Assembly: GCF_900110435.1 (NCBI RefSeq)
Contig: NZ_FODT01000014.1
Location: 1 to 64,000, forward strand
Source of the DNA: Rhodopseudomonas pseudopalustris
GTDB lineage: Bacteria; Pseudomonadota; Alphaproteobacteria; Rhizobiales; Xanthobacteraceae
Length of the DNA stretch: 64,000 nt
Direction of reading: 5' to 3'
The notes beneath the pieces were generated by a model that saw nothing but the letters and a program-made list of their open reading frames with translations, was not told where the DNA came from and made no database searches. The position numbers were made by a program, and so were the translations under genes. Positions 1 to 7,656 of this stretch are shown one piece after another. The stretch's first letter is position 1. Each line of letters begins with the position of its first letter.

Positions 1-98
1 CACCGGCGTCCGCGCCTGGCGCGCCGCCGTCCACCGCCTCCCGCCCCGCGGATCGTGACGATCGCGAAACGCCCCTCTCATCGGGGCGGGATGCGATG

Positions 99-127
99 GG
101 TATATGATCCTATAGGAATTTTGTCAA
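99..127 (-). promoter_or_regulatory. Leftward sigma-70-like promoter, copy 1
   Basis: On the minus strand the sequence reads TTGACA, a 17-base spacer, then TATACC. The spacer contains the palindrome TCCTATAGGA, which could be an operator. Transcription would run left, out of the window. A related copy lies at 2596-2623. A GC3-rich open frame on the plus strand (2-58, ending in TGA) could be the last codons of a gene that ends here, but it is too short to identify. Confidence 0.45.
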
Positions 128-177
128 GGGGCGTCCGGCGGGCGGCGCGTTTGTATTTCATCACGTCGGACGACGGA

Positions 178-504
178 CTACGCGGCCGGCCAGAACACCG
201 CCAGCCACACCGTCGCCTCGCCCGCCGCCGTCGCCTCGACGCGGTGGCGGCAATGCGCCGGGATGTCGACCCAGGCGCCCGGCGTGAGCGGCACGTCGCG
301 GCCATCGGCGAAGCGCAGCGTCGCGGCGCCGGACAGCAGCACGACGAATTCGTCTTCGGACTGGTCGTACCAGAAGCCTTCCGGGCTCGCCTGGCCGAAC
401 GACACGATCCGCTCGATGCGGACCCCGCCGCGGGCCAGCAAGGTGTCGAGCGCCTCGTCGGGGGCCGGTTGTGGCAGCGGCTGCAGCAGATGTCCGGTGT
501 GCAT
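178..504 (-). CDS. Small cupin-domain protein
   Basis: The product is about 108 residues and fits a single-domain cupin, a small beta-barrel that often binds a metal. The visible signature is the central block around SEDEFVVLLSGAATL, followed by the PGAWVDIPAHCRHRVE block, whose histidines are typical metal ligands of motif 2. The start is placed at the ATG of MHTGHLLQ because the sequence upstream of it does not look like cupin and a GAGGGAT stretch lies just before it; the open frame extends to 618. It is divergent from the ketoacyl synthase gene, with about 250 bases between them. The substrate cannot be told from the sequence. The family assignment is fairly safe, the role unknown. Confidence 0.75.
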   Translation of the reverse strand: MHTGHLLQPLPQPAPDEALDTLLARGGVRIERIVSFGQASPEGFWYDQSEDEFVVLLSGAATLRFADGRDVPLTPGAWVDIPAHCRHRVEATAAGEATVWLAVFWPAA

Positions 505-754
505 GTGCGAGATCCCTCGATGGTCCTTGTGTTTTGCCACGACCCGTTTCATACCGCATTCGTCCGTGCCGGCCGCTTGCCGACGCGTCTCGCGAAGGCG
601 GTTCGACACTCCGACCAAGGGACGACCTGGCCGCCTCCCGCTCTTTGTCCGACGTCAAAGCAGACGATGGCCAATGGGCGTCGGATACCGTGGGGCGCGG
701 CGGATCGCCAACGGCCGGCGGTCCTCACTCAGCCCATCGTGACCGGAGCTTTCC

Positions 755-1870
755 GTGCGCCCTGCCGTTATTGCCGCGACCGGCCTCTATACCCCGCCCG
801 ACAGCATTTCGAATGCCGAGCTGGTCGAGGCCTTCAACAGCTACGTCGCGAACTTCAATCAAGCCAACGCCGCCGCAATCGCAGCAGGGCAGATCGAGCC
901 GCTGCAGCCGTCGTCCGCGGAATTCATCGAGAAGGCGTCCGGCATCAAGTCGCGCTACGTGGTGGCGAAGCCGGGCATCCTCGATCCCGAGCTGATGCGG
1001 CCGGTGATCCCGGAGCGGCCGAACGAACAGATCTCGCTGCTCGCCGAGATCGCCGTGAAGGCGGCCGAACAGGCGCTGCAGCGCTGGGGCAAGCCGCGCG
1101 AGCGGATCGGCGCGGTGCTGTGCGCCTGCTCCAACATGCAGCGCGCCTATCCGGCGATGGCGGTCGAGGTGCAGAATGCGCTCGGCATCGGCGGCTTCGG
1201 CTTCGACATCAACGTCGCCTGCTCGTCCGCCACCTTCGGCATCAAGACCGCGGCGGACTTCGTCGCCACCGGCTCGGCCGACGCGGTGCTGATGGTCAAT
1301 CCGGAAATCTGCTCGGGACATCTCAATTTTCGCGACCGCGACAGTCATTTCATCTTCGGCGACGTCGCCACCGCGGTGATCGTCGAGCGCGCGGATGAAG
1401 CCAAAGACGGCTGGGCGATCCTCGGCACCCGGCTGAAGACGCAGTTCTCCAACAACATCCGCAACAATTCAGGCTTCCTCAACCGCGCCTGGCCCGAGGG
1501 CCGCGACCTCGCGGACAAGCTGTTCGTGCAGCAGGGCCGCAAAGTGTTCAAGGAAGTGGTGCCGATGGTCTCCGACATGATCATCGACCACGCCGGCGAA
1601 CTCGGCATCGACCCGCACGCGTTGAAGCGGATGTGGCTGCATCAGGCCAACATCAACATGAACGAGATCATCGGCCGCAAGGTGCTCGGCCGAGAGCCTT
1701 CGCGCGAAGAAAACGTGATCATCCTCGACACCTACGCCAACACCTCGTCGGCGGGCTCGATCATCGCCTTTCACAAGAATTCAGACGATCTCGTGCAAGA
1801 CGATCTCGGCCTGATCTGCAGCTTCGGCGCGGGGTATTCGGCCGGCACGGTGTTTGTGAAGAAGCGCTGA
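755..1870 (+). CDS. 3-oxoacyl-ACP synthase III family protein (FabH-like)
   Basis: The product is 371 residues and belongs to the thiolase-fold ketoacyl synthase III family, which condenses an acyl-CoA starter with malonyl-ACP in the cytoplasm. The catalytic triad is visible: Cys156 in NVACSSATFG, His296 in MWLHQANINMN and Asn329 in DTYANTSSAGS. It is longer than housekeeping FabH (about 320 residues), with extra sequence near residues 25-90, so it probably serves a specialised acyl chain or starter rather than general fatty-acid synthesis. The start is a GTG preceded by GGAG. No acyl carrier protein or other lipid gene sits next to it; the cupin gene is divergent. The exact substrate is unknown. 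Confidence 0.85.
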   Translation: MRPAVIAATGLYTPPDSISNAELVEAFNSYVANFNQANAAAIAAGQIEPLQPSSAEFIEKASGIKSRYVVAKPGILDPELMRPVIPERPNEQISLLAEIAVKAAEQALQRWGKPRERIGAVLCACSNMQRAYPAMAVEVQNALGIGGFGFDINVACSSATFGIKTAADFVATGSADAVLMVNPEICSGHLNFRDRDSHFIFGDVATAVIVERADEAKDGWAILGTRLKTQFSNNIRNNSGFLNRAWPEGRDLADKLFVQQGRKVFKEVVPMVSDMIIDHAGELGIDPHALKRMWLHQANINMNEIIGRKVLGREPSREENVIILDTYANTSSAGSIIAFHKNSDDLVQDDLGLICSFGAGYSAGTVFVKKR

Positions 1871-2368
1871 GGGCCGCCATCCGCGCGGACCGTCGTATCG
1901 GCACGGCGGGCAACAGGCACCGGAAGCGGCGTTGGTGATTCCGGCTTTGCGCAGACAGGAGTCATCGCCCCTGTTGTTTGGACGGCGCGGGCAGGTGGTT
2001 TTGCGCGAATGGGGTGCCTGCACCTTCGCCGCGCCCGAAACGAGGGCGCGCGGAACGCCGGACGCGCGATGCGTCCGCAGCCTCATGCGCAGGGCAAAAA
2101 GCGCATGAGTGAGTCACCACGAAAGCACCGACACGTCAGGCGTTCCGCACGCGGTGAGGCTTCCGGCTTGCTTCGTGCTCTCCGCGGTGGCGATTGATGC
2201 GCTTGGGTTCGTCACCGTCGGGACTGAGCTGTTCGGAAGACGCTGTGCTTTTCAGAAGACAGTGTCTGAACCAGTGGTTTCCTGCGGCCAGTCGGCCGGC
2301 AGGCGGTCCATCCCGTGACGCCAGCGACGGGCGTCCGGACCACACGCTTTGGGCCGGCGCGCAAAGGC

Positions 2369-2405
2369 GATGCAGATGGGGCGCATCTCCGCCCCGGCCT
2401 GCATC
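2369..2405. other. Nested hairpin, possible terminator
   Basis: An outer stem GATGCAG/CTGCATC (2369-2375 with 2399-2405) encloses an inner stem GGGGCG/CGCCCC (2378-2383 with 2390-2395) and a six-base loop. There is no T-run on either side, so intrinsic termination is uncertain. Confidence 0.4.
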
Positions 2406-2595
2406 GCACAGCGTCGTCGTCATGCGCTTCAGGTCGGCGGCTCCATAGACATTAAGGCCAAGCCCTGCGGACCCCCTGCCTCGCGGCCCCCAACCACCTT
2501 CCCTCCGCGCCCGACGCTGCCGCGGCCACCGCACCCCGCCCCGCGACTAGTGACGATCGCGAGCCGCCCCTCGGTATTGGAGCGGGATGGATAGG

Positions 2596-2623
2596 AATAT
2601 ATACGATATAGGACTTTTGTCAA
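2596..2623 (-). promoter_or_regulatory. Leftward sigma-70-like promoter, copy 2
   Basis: On the minus strand TTGACA (2618-2623) and TATATT (2596-2601) are separated by 16 bases, a near-consensus promoter. It lies in a segment resembling positions 30-131. No gene is seen in the leftward direction for several hundred bases, so it may drive a short RNA or be a relic of duplication. Confidence 0.4.
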
Positions 2624-2726
2624 GGCGACACGAAGTACGTTCAACCGAATGCAACGTCTTGCTTCTCAAGAGCGTTCAACCCATGCTTTCCAGTACGAGT
2701 CCGCGGATATAATTCAGAGAATATCG

Positions 2727-3530
2727 ATGTCCAAAATGTTTGAGCAAGCCCATCTGCAGGCGATCGCCGACGCATTAGGAGATACGGAGATCGGGCTCAC
2801 TGGGTCGGAAATCGCTCACCTGTTAAGCACCTGTAGGATCGACGACGTTGCGCCCACCGTGACGAAACGACACCGTCTCTACAACGCCTTCGCCCACATC
2901 CAGAATGCGAAACAGGATCGCGTTCCGATCCTCGCATTCATTAGGCACGCAATGAAGCCGGCAAGATTCATTCGGCAACAGGGCCGTTACGAGCCCATGC
3001 GAAGACATTTAAATGTTGCGCTGGCATTTTCAGGCTTGGCGGTTAGAGAATCAGGAGAATTGGTAAGCGTTGGGGAAGCGGAAACACTATCAGAGGCAAA
3101 GCGACGAGCATCCGATCTCCGCGGCGACCTTGAGATGAGAAGCGTACATCCCGACGTATTGCGCTTTTGCCGGGAGGAGCTGCTAGCTGAGAACTATTTT
3201 CATGCGATCCTCGAAGCAGCAAAGGGCGTCGCCGATAAGCTACGCGAGCGGTCTGGCCTTCTGGATGATGGCGCCACACTCGTTGATCGAACCCTGTCTG
3301 GCAATCCACCACTTCTCGCCATCAATGAATGGAGCACGGAGAGCGACAAGTCAGAGCAGCGCGGATTCTGCAATCTAGTGAAAGGGCTGTTTGGCATGTT
3401 CCGCAATACGACAGCACACACACCGCGGATATCTTGGGCAATCAACAAGGAAGATGCAGAAGAGGTCTTTACGTTGCTTTCGCTTGTTCACAAACGCATC
3501 GACTCATCCCGGATGCCACCAAGGGTATAA
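2727..3530 (+). CDS. TIGR02391/Abi-like protein with C-terminal HEPN RNase motif
   Basis: The product is 267 residues from the ATG of MSKMFEQ; an in-frame ATG at 2649 is less likely because similarity to the family seems to begin at MSKMF. The N-terminal half resembles the AbiJ-type N-terminal region (GDTEIGLTGSEIAHLL, then NVALAFSGLAVRE). The C-terminal half resembles the TIGR02391 (Ymh) family, with VHPDVLRFC, NYFHAILEAAKGVADKL and FRNTTAHTPR. The last contains R226-x4-H231, the R-x4-6-H active-site pattern of HEPN ribonucleases. Such proteins are linked to abortive infection. Base composition is clearly lower in GC than the flanks, which suggests transfer. It lies about 150 bases upstream of a nuclease-like gene on the same strand, a plausible partner. 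The defence role is inferred. Confidence 0.75.
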   Translation: MSKMFEQAHLQAIADALGDTEIGLTGSEIAHLLSTCRIDDVAPTVTKRHRLYNAFAHIQNAKQDRVPILAFIRHAMKPARFIRQQGRYEPMRRHLNVALAFSGLAVRESGELVSVGEAETLSEAKRRASDLRGDLEMRSVHPDVLRFCREELLAENYFHAILEAAKGVADKLRERSGLLDDGATLVDRTLSGNPPLLAINEWSTESDKSEQRGFCNLVKGLFGMFRNTTAHTPRISWAINKEDAEEVFTLLSLVHKRIDSSRMPPRV

Positions 3531-3566
3531 TCTTCGGCATTTTTCGAAGAGAGTCGGAGGAATAGA

Positions 3567-3620
3567 ATGAGCACAACGTGGAAGAAACCAACATCCAAAA
3601 GATACACTTCTGTTGCTTGA
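3567..3620 (+). CDS. Possible 17-residue leader or small ORF
   Basis: An ATG follows GGAGG at a good distance and opens a 17-codon frame (MSTTWKKPTSKRYTSVA) that ends in TGA. It sits between the HEPN-type gene and the nuclease-like gene. It could be a leader peptide, a small protein or the remnant of a gene start. The evidence is the ribosome binding site alone. Confidence 0.25.
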   Translation: MSTTWKKPTSKRYTSVA

Positions 3621-3677
3621 AACGGATATAAATTGCAATTTTCTCCAAATACGAAATTGCTACTCGGATAAGATCAC

Positions 3678-5165
3678 ATGGCCAAACGAATCCTCACGAT
3701 TGGAATCGAACTTGCCTCTCCGAACGTCGAAGGCCGCGACTTTGAAGACAGAATTTCTCTTCTCGATTGGGACATTGTGTTGTTCAGGCCGGTAATTGAC
3801 AAGTTTAAATACGACTCGATTCAGACCTTTCAAGGAAAGGCAAGTCTCAGCGAAAGCTCTTCGTTCTCCCTTAAGGAGTCGTGTGAACATTGGCGCCGAG
3901 AAATCAAACAAGCCTTTGACAATGGAAGAACGATAATCGTCTTCCTCCCGCCAATAGACGAAGTTTTTATTGACACCGGCAAGCGTGAATATTCGGGGAC
4001 CGGTCGAAATCAGAAGACCACACGCATCGTCGATTTTTATTCGAACTACAATGCCATTCCGATCTCTTATAGCCCCGTTCTAGCCAGCGGCACGAGCATC
4101 AAGTTAACAACTTTGGGGCAGGAGCTGCTCGGATTCTATTGGGCTGAATTTGCAGACCTATCTGAGTTTAAGGTGCTACTGCCCAGCGAGACCACGGGAA
4201 CAACTCTCACAACAAAAATTGGAGACAAGCCCGTTGGCGCAGTTCTTAGAAGCAAGACTTCAACTGGCTCGCTCGTGTTGTTACCCGACATACAATTCGA
4301 TCGAGATGAATTCTATCTTGATGAAGTCGGTGAAGATGAATCCCCCTGGACTCCAGAAGGGGAAAGGTTTGCAGCAAAAATCATTGGTTCACTCGTAGCT
4401 TTGGACAAATCACTACATTCATCCGCTGAGATAACGCCGGAACCGGCCTGGGCAACTGATTCCGTTTTCGCGCTAAAGAAGGAAGAGACTTTCCTACGAG
4501 AACTTTTGGATGCGGAGCGAGAAGTAGAGGCGGCTCAAAAGCGAAAAGAAGACGCCAAGGATCGACTGAGTGGTGCGGGCAGGCTACGGGCGCTGCTGTA
4601 CGAGAAAGGAAGGCCTTTGGAGCGAGCTCTAATTGAGGCGCTAGAAATTCTTGGCTTTCGAGCCACCTCATACAAGGAAGGCTCATCAGAATTTGACGTT
4701 ATCTTCGAAAGCGATGAGGGCAGACTGCTCGGTGAAGCTGAGGGGAAAGACAATAAAGCAATCAACATTGATAAGCTACGGCAGCTCGCAATGAACATCC
4801 ACGAAGATTTACTTCGAGACGAAGTTAGCTCTCCTGCTAAAGGGGTCCTGTTCGGAAACGGGTTTCGACTATTGCCGCCGGCCTCTCGCGAGACACAGTT
4901 TACACAAAAGTGCATTACCGCAGCGGCATCATCGGGCACAGCACTTATTTCGACTTCAGAGATTTTTAGTGTCGCTCGGTATCTTTCCAACAGCGACGAT
5001 CCCGCATTCGCTAAAAGCTGTAGGGATTCGCTAATTTCTGGAAATGGCTTAGTAACAATGCCCGCCCCGCCCGCGGATTTAGATACAGAGACCATTACTC
5101 AAGTTGACCAAAGGAATTTGATCGAAAGCCACGAGCCTCGCAGGGCGGATCAGCAGAAGGCGTGA
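3678..5165 (+). CDS. Unknown protein with PD-(D/E)XK nuclease-like C-terminal domain
   Basis: The 495-residue product has no family name that I recognise. Residues 1-250 look like a globular alpha/beta domain (TIIVFLPPIDEVF, residues 85-97). Residues 267-300 are charged and helical, with the look of a coiled coil. Residues 310-435 resemble a restriction-endonuclease fold: a helix ALIEALEILGF, Asp340 in SEFDVIF, then E355-G-K357 in GEAEGKDNK, the D...ExK arrangement of PD-(D/E)XK enzymes. The gene follows the HEPN-type gene on the same strand and shares its low GC, so the two may form one defence system. Its last eight codons and stop lie inside a dispersed repeat, so the original C-terminus may have been replaced. 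Nuclease activity is inferred. Confidence 0.6.
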   Translation: MAKRILTIGIELASPNVEGRDFEDRISLLDWDIVLFRPVIDKFKYDSIQTFQGKASLSESSSFSLKESCEHWRREIKQAFDNGRTIIVFLPPIDEVFIDTGKREYSGTGRNQKTTRIVDFYSNYNAIPISYSPVLASGTSIKLTTLGQELLGFYWAEFADLSEFKVLLPSETTGTTLTTKIGDKPVGAVLRSKTSTGSLVLLPDIQFDRDEFYLDEVGEDESPWTPEGERFAAKIIGSLVALDKSLHSSAEITPEPAWATDSVFALKKEETFLRELLDAEREVEAAQKRKEDAKDRLSGAGRLRALLYEKGRPLERALIEALEILGFRATSYKEGSSEFDVIFESDEGRLLGEAEGKDNKAINIDKLRQLAMNIHEDLLRDEVSSPAKGVLFGNGFRLLPPASRETQFTQKCITAAASSGTALISTSEIFSVARYLSNSDDPAFAKSCRDSLISGNGLVTMPAPPADLDTETITQVDQRNLIESHEPRRADQQKA

Positions 5166-5213
5166 TCCGCAGCAGCAGATGGTGGCTTATGGCTTCGCCT
5201 AACCCACCCTACG
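5141..5213. repeat. Dispersed palindromic repeat (GGCGGAT...ACCCACCCTACG family)
   Basis: The repeat begins inside the last codons of the nuclease-like gene and supplies its stop codon. Other copies are at 5429-5507, about 5881-5950, 6957-7036 and 7350-7427. Each has a GGCGGAT / ATCCGCC arm and a GTGGGTTA / TAACCCAC arm. Confidence 0.8.
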
Positions 5214-5290
5214 ACGCTACGCCGCTTACTCCAAAGCTATGCGCTGCGGCTGCGGCTGCACCCAGACTTGCCAAGTCAGTGTTCGTGTCG

Positions 5291-5336
5291 CCCTCACCCC
5301 GGCCCTCTCCCGCAAGCGGGAGAGGGGCGCGCTGCG
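5291..5336. repeat. Dispersed repeat with CTCTCCCGCAAGCGGGAGAG core
   Basis: A perfect inverted repeat core sits in the context CCCTCACCCC...GCGCGCTGCG. Other copies in this window are at 5780-5825, 7087-7130, 7501-7541 (inverted), 7657-7699, 17275-17320 and, as a pair, inside uvrB (21789-21922). Confidence 0.85.
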
Positions 5337-5428
5337 GCAGGTAGCGGGCGCGGAGCGAATGTCGCTCGTCGGGTGGGTGAGCCATGCTGCGCTGGTCGCT
5401 ATGGGATCTTGTGCGGCTTGTTCCAGAG

Positions 5429-5507
5429 CCCGTAGGGCGGATTAGCCGAAGGCGTAATCCGCCGCGGCTGAGATGGTGGGTTACGGCTGCGCCTAACCCA
5501 CCCTACG
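5429..5507. repeat. Dispersed palindromic repeat (GGCGGAT...CCCACCCTACG family)
   Basis: This is the most complete copy of the family, with both palindromic arms intact and the ends GTAGGGCGG and CCACCCTACGG mutually complementary. Confidence 0.85.
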
Positions 5508-5545
5508 GATCTCCGCCTGATGGCAACGGCCCTGGATTTGGCGCG

Positions 5546-5612
5546 GCCTCCTCATCCTGGGGAGCCCGGCGAAGCCCGCAGGGCGAAGCCGGGCGTCTCG
5601 AAGGATGAGGCC
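5546..5612. repeat. Palindromic repeat (CTCATCC...GGATGAG family)
   Basis: The ends GCCTCCTCATCC and GGATGAGGC pair, and the interior GCCCGGCGAAG / CGAAGCCGGGC also pairs, giving one long stem. A related palindrome lies at 21232-21345. Confidence 0.75.
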
Positions 5613-5779
5613 ACGGGGGCCTGCGGCGCATGGTTCGAGACGGCACTGCGCGCCTCCTCACCATGAGGCTGTCCGGGTCGTGAGATCTTTGGATCACCAA
5701 GGCTGATTGCATCAGCAAGCGTGGTCCCGGATGTCGCTTCGCTCATCCGGGCTACGCACGACGCACAGCGCCCGTGTCG

Positions 5780-5950
5780 CCCTCACCCCAACCCTCTCCC
5801 GCAAGCGGGAGAGGGAGCGCGCCGCGGCTGGGCTGCGCCTTGCTCCATCGCGGCCGGGCAAACAAAAATGGCCGGGGTGAGCCCGTAGCCGAAGGCGTCA
5901 TCCGCCGCGATCGGAGTGGTGGGGTTACGGCTTTGCCTAACCCAGCCGCC
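5780..5950. repeat. Compound repeat, left partner of the copy at 7087
   Basis: It contains the CTCTCCCGCAAGCGGGAGAG core, then about 60 bases (GGCTGGGCTGCGCCT... to ...AAAAATGGCCGGGG) that recur at 7133-7193, then a GGCGGAT-family copy. With the 7087 copy it flanks the Fic locus in direct orientation. Confidence 0.75.
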
Positions 5951-6121
5951 GGCCTCAGCATCGAGTGGCGGGTGGTGAATCCTGCGGCATGAACGAGCGA
6001 TCGGCTGTGATCTGATCAGCGTAGCAGCCTCCGCCGTGCATCTGCGGCACGCGGCGCGGACGAGGGCTTTGTGTGGATTTTCAGTCGCTTAGATGCTATA
6101 AGGAAAGAGGAGGAAGTCCTC

Positions 6122-6361
6122 ATGTCCGGCCAGCAAAATGTGACTGCCGTTTTGATTGCCGACTTGGCGCGGCAACATCAGGTCCAACTGTCCGAAACAG
6201 AGGCCAATGTCCTCGCGCATCATATGACCCGGCTGGCGGACGACGTCGTCGTGTTGGACGATATCGAGCGGACATTGTTGTCACTGCAGCGCGCAGGACA
6301 TTTAAGCCGGCGCGCCATGGTGGAACTACAAGCGCGCTACTTGCGCGAATCCAGACCGTGA
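6122..6361 (+). CDS. Antitoxin-like partner of the broken Fic toxin
   Basis: The product is 79 residues (MSGQQNVTAVLIADLARQ...), predicted to be all helical, with no family that I can name. The start is chosen at the ATG after GGAGGAAG. Its TGA stop overlaps the GTG start of the fic frame, the usual layout of a toxin-antitoxin pair with the antitoxin first. A canonical Fic-inhibitory motif (S/T-x3-E-G/N) is not clearly visible, so its inhibitory mechanism is uncertain. The frame is intact although its toxin is not. The antitoxin role is inferred from position. Confidence 0.6.
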   Translation: MSGQQNVTAVLIADLARQHQVQLSETEANVLAHHMTRLADDVVVLDDIERTLLSLQRAGHLSRRAMVELQARYLRESRP

Positions 6362-6881
6362 CTTTCGATCCTTTCGGCGATTTCGAGACGCAAGGCTACC
6401 TGCGCAATTTCGCGAATGAGAAGGACCTCGAAATTGTTCGCAGACTGGAACACACTTCATTTGCGAGCGGTCTGCCCGAAGCGTTCGCGCGGCTCGCCGA
6501 CGTCGATGTCATTCGATACGATCATGTTCTGGAGACCCATCGTATTTTGTTCGATGCGATCTATCCCTGGGCTGGACAGGATCGCACCCAGACGGCGCCC
6601 GATCTTGCCGTCAGCAAGGCAGGCGGGCACGGACCGACAAGACCGAATACCTGCTCGCCTTGACCAGAGAACTCGATACGCCAGCCAAGGGCATTCTCGA
6701 CCGCTACCTGCAGCCATTCACAGCAAGGCCGATCGCATACGAACGCCTCGGAGACATGGTACTTCAGACGCCCGGCCTTGCTGGTGTCTTGGGGGACGCG
6801 AACATCGTCTTGGGCAACAATTCCGACCCCGAGTTACGCGCTCGATATGAACATCACAGAATGACGCGTCGGAAAGACTGA
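6358..6881 (+). pseudogene. Fic family toxin, catalytic core deleted
   Basis: A GTG start overlaps the upstream stop. The first frame gives a typical Fic/Doc N-terminus (TFDPFGDFETQGYLRNFANE, then ILFDAIYPWAGQDR). After SKAG it shifts frame. The C-terminal part continues in another frame (RTDKTEYLLALTREL to ARYEHHRMTRRKD). The catalytic loop HPFxxGNGR that should join the two parts is absent, so roughly 40 codons were lost together with the frame. Intact enzymes transfer AMP to target proteins such as topoisomerases. This copy should be inactive. No other fic gene is present in the window. Confidence 0.8.
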
Positions 6882-6956
6882 AGCGGATGTTCGGACGCAG
6901 CGGCAACCCGCATGCCAAGAACCAGTTCAGCGTGATCGGGTATCTGCAGGATCGTA

Positions 6957-7036
6957 GCCCGTAGGGGGGATGAGCCGAAGGCGTCATCCGCCGCAATCGG
7001 AGTGGTGGGTTACGGCTTCGCCTAACCCACCCTACA
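6957..7036. repeat. Dispersed palindromic repeat (GGCGGAT...CCCACCCTAC family)
   Basis: Same family as 5429-5507, with a GGGGGGAT variant in the left arm. It lies just downstream of the Fic remnant. Confidence 0.8.
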
Positions 7037-7086
7037 GCCCTCAAAGCCGTTCAGAGGGCCGGACAGTGAGACTGCGACTCGTGGCG

Positions 7087-7200
7087 CCCTCACCCCAACC
7101 CTCTCCCGCAAGCGGGAGAGGGAGCAGGCAGCGGCTGGGCTGCGCCTCGCTCCATCGCGGCCGAGCAAACAAAAATGGCCGGGGGTGAGCCCGGCCATTG
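7087..7200. repeat. Compound repeat, right partner of the copy at 5780
   Basis: It shares about 100 bases with 5780-5880 in direct orientation. It ends in the hairpin AATGGCCGGG/CCCGGCCATT (7174-7199), which on the minus strand is followed by TTTGTTTG and looks like an intrinsic terminator for leftward transcription. Confidence 0.75.
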
Positions 7201-7279
7201 CAGCAACACTGTCTGTGGCCGCGTCGTCCTTCGAGACGCCCGGCTGCGCCGGGTCCTCAGGATGACGCGGGACGGGCGC

Positions 7280-7340
7280 TTAGTTATCCAGGAAGCTCCG
7301 CAGCTTCCGTGACCTTGACGGATGCTTCAACTTCCGCAGC
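7280..7340 (-). pseudogene. Duplicated 3' end of rpoD
   Basis: Positions 7282-7340 match 7822-7880 at a constant offset of 540 bases, with four mismatches in 59. On the minus strand the copy still encodes [19 protein letters not shown] followed by a TAA stop. It is a fragment of the sigma factor gene, not a functional gene. Confidence 0.9.
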
Positions 7341-7349
7341 ACGACAACA

Positions 7350-7427
7350 GCCCATCGGGCGGATGCGCCGAAGGCGTCATCCACCGCGCTCAAGACGGCG
7401 GGTTACGGCTTCGCCCACCGCCCTGCG
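7350..7427. repeat. Dispersed palindromic repeat, diverged copy
   Basis: GGCGGATGCGCCGAAGGCG at the left and GGGTTACGGCTTCGCCC at the right identify the same family as 5429-5507. Confidence 0.7.
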
Positions 7428-7500
7428 TTTGGGCTCACCCCGGGCCACAACCGCGCACTCTGCTGCAAATGGTCCAATGCGCTTCCACAACGGCAGCCGG

Positions 7501-7541
7501 ACTCCCTCTCCCGCTTGCGGGGGAGGGTTGGGGTGGGGGCC
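7501..7541. repeat. CTCTCCCGC...GCGGGGGAG repeat, inverted
   Basis: The core CCCTCTCCCGCTTGCGGGGG runs in the opposite orientation to the copies at 7087 and 7657. Confidence 0.75.
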
Positions 7542-7656
7542 GCCACAGGCACGACGTCGCTGTCGAGCCGCGATGCAAATCGATGCTTCGATTGATGGGT
7601 GTGCGCTATCTGAATGCCGAAGGAAACGTGCCGAACTGATCGTCCGTCCGCGTTGC

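Larger units (their letters stand above)
1871..2726 (+). other. Gene-free stretch with a hairpin and a duplicated promoter segment
   Basis: No convincing gene is seen. Open frames here lack family similarity and consistent codon bias. The stretch holds a strong nested hairpin at 2369-2405 and, at about 2517-2627, a diverged copy of the segment at about 30-131 that carries a leftward promoter. The GC content falls near 2590 where the accessory islet begins. Confidence 0.6.
5166..6121 (+). other. Repeat-rich stretch without genes
   Basis: Nearly the whole stretch is dispersed repeats: several copies of the families built on CTCTCCCGCAAGCGGGAGAG, on GGCGGAT...TAACCCACCCTACG and on a CTCATCC...GGATGAG palindrome. 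Short open frames exist but are repeat-encoded. The final 60 bases hold the ribosome binding site of the antitoxin-like gene. Confidence 0.75.

Noticed and set aside
5141-7541. CRISPR-like array from many short palindromes
   Set aside because: The copies are unevenly spaced, differ in length and are not separated by unique spacers of constant size.
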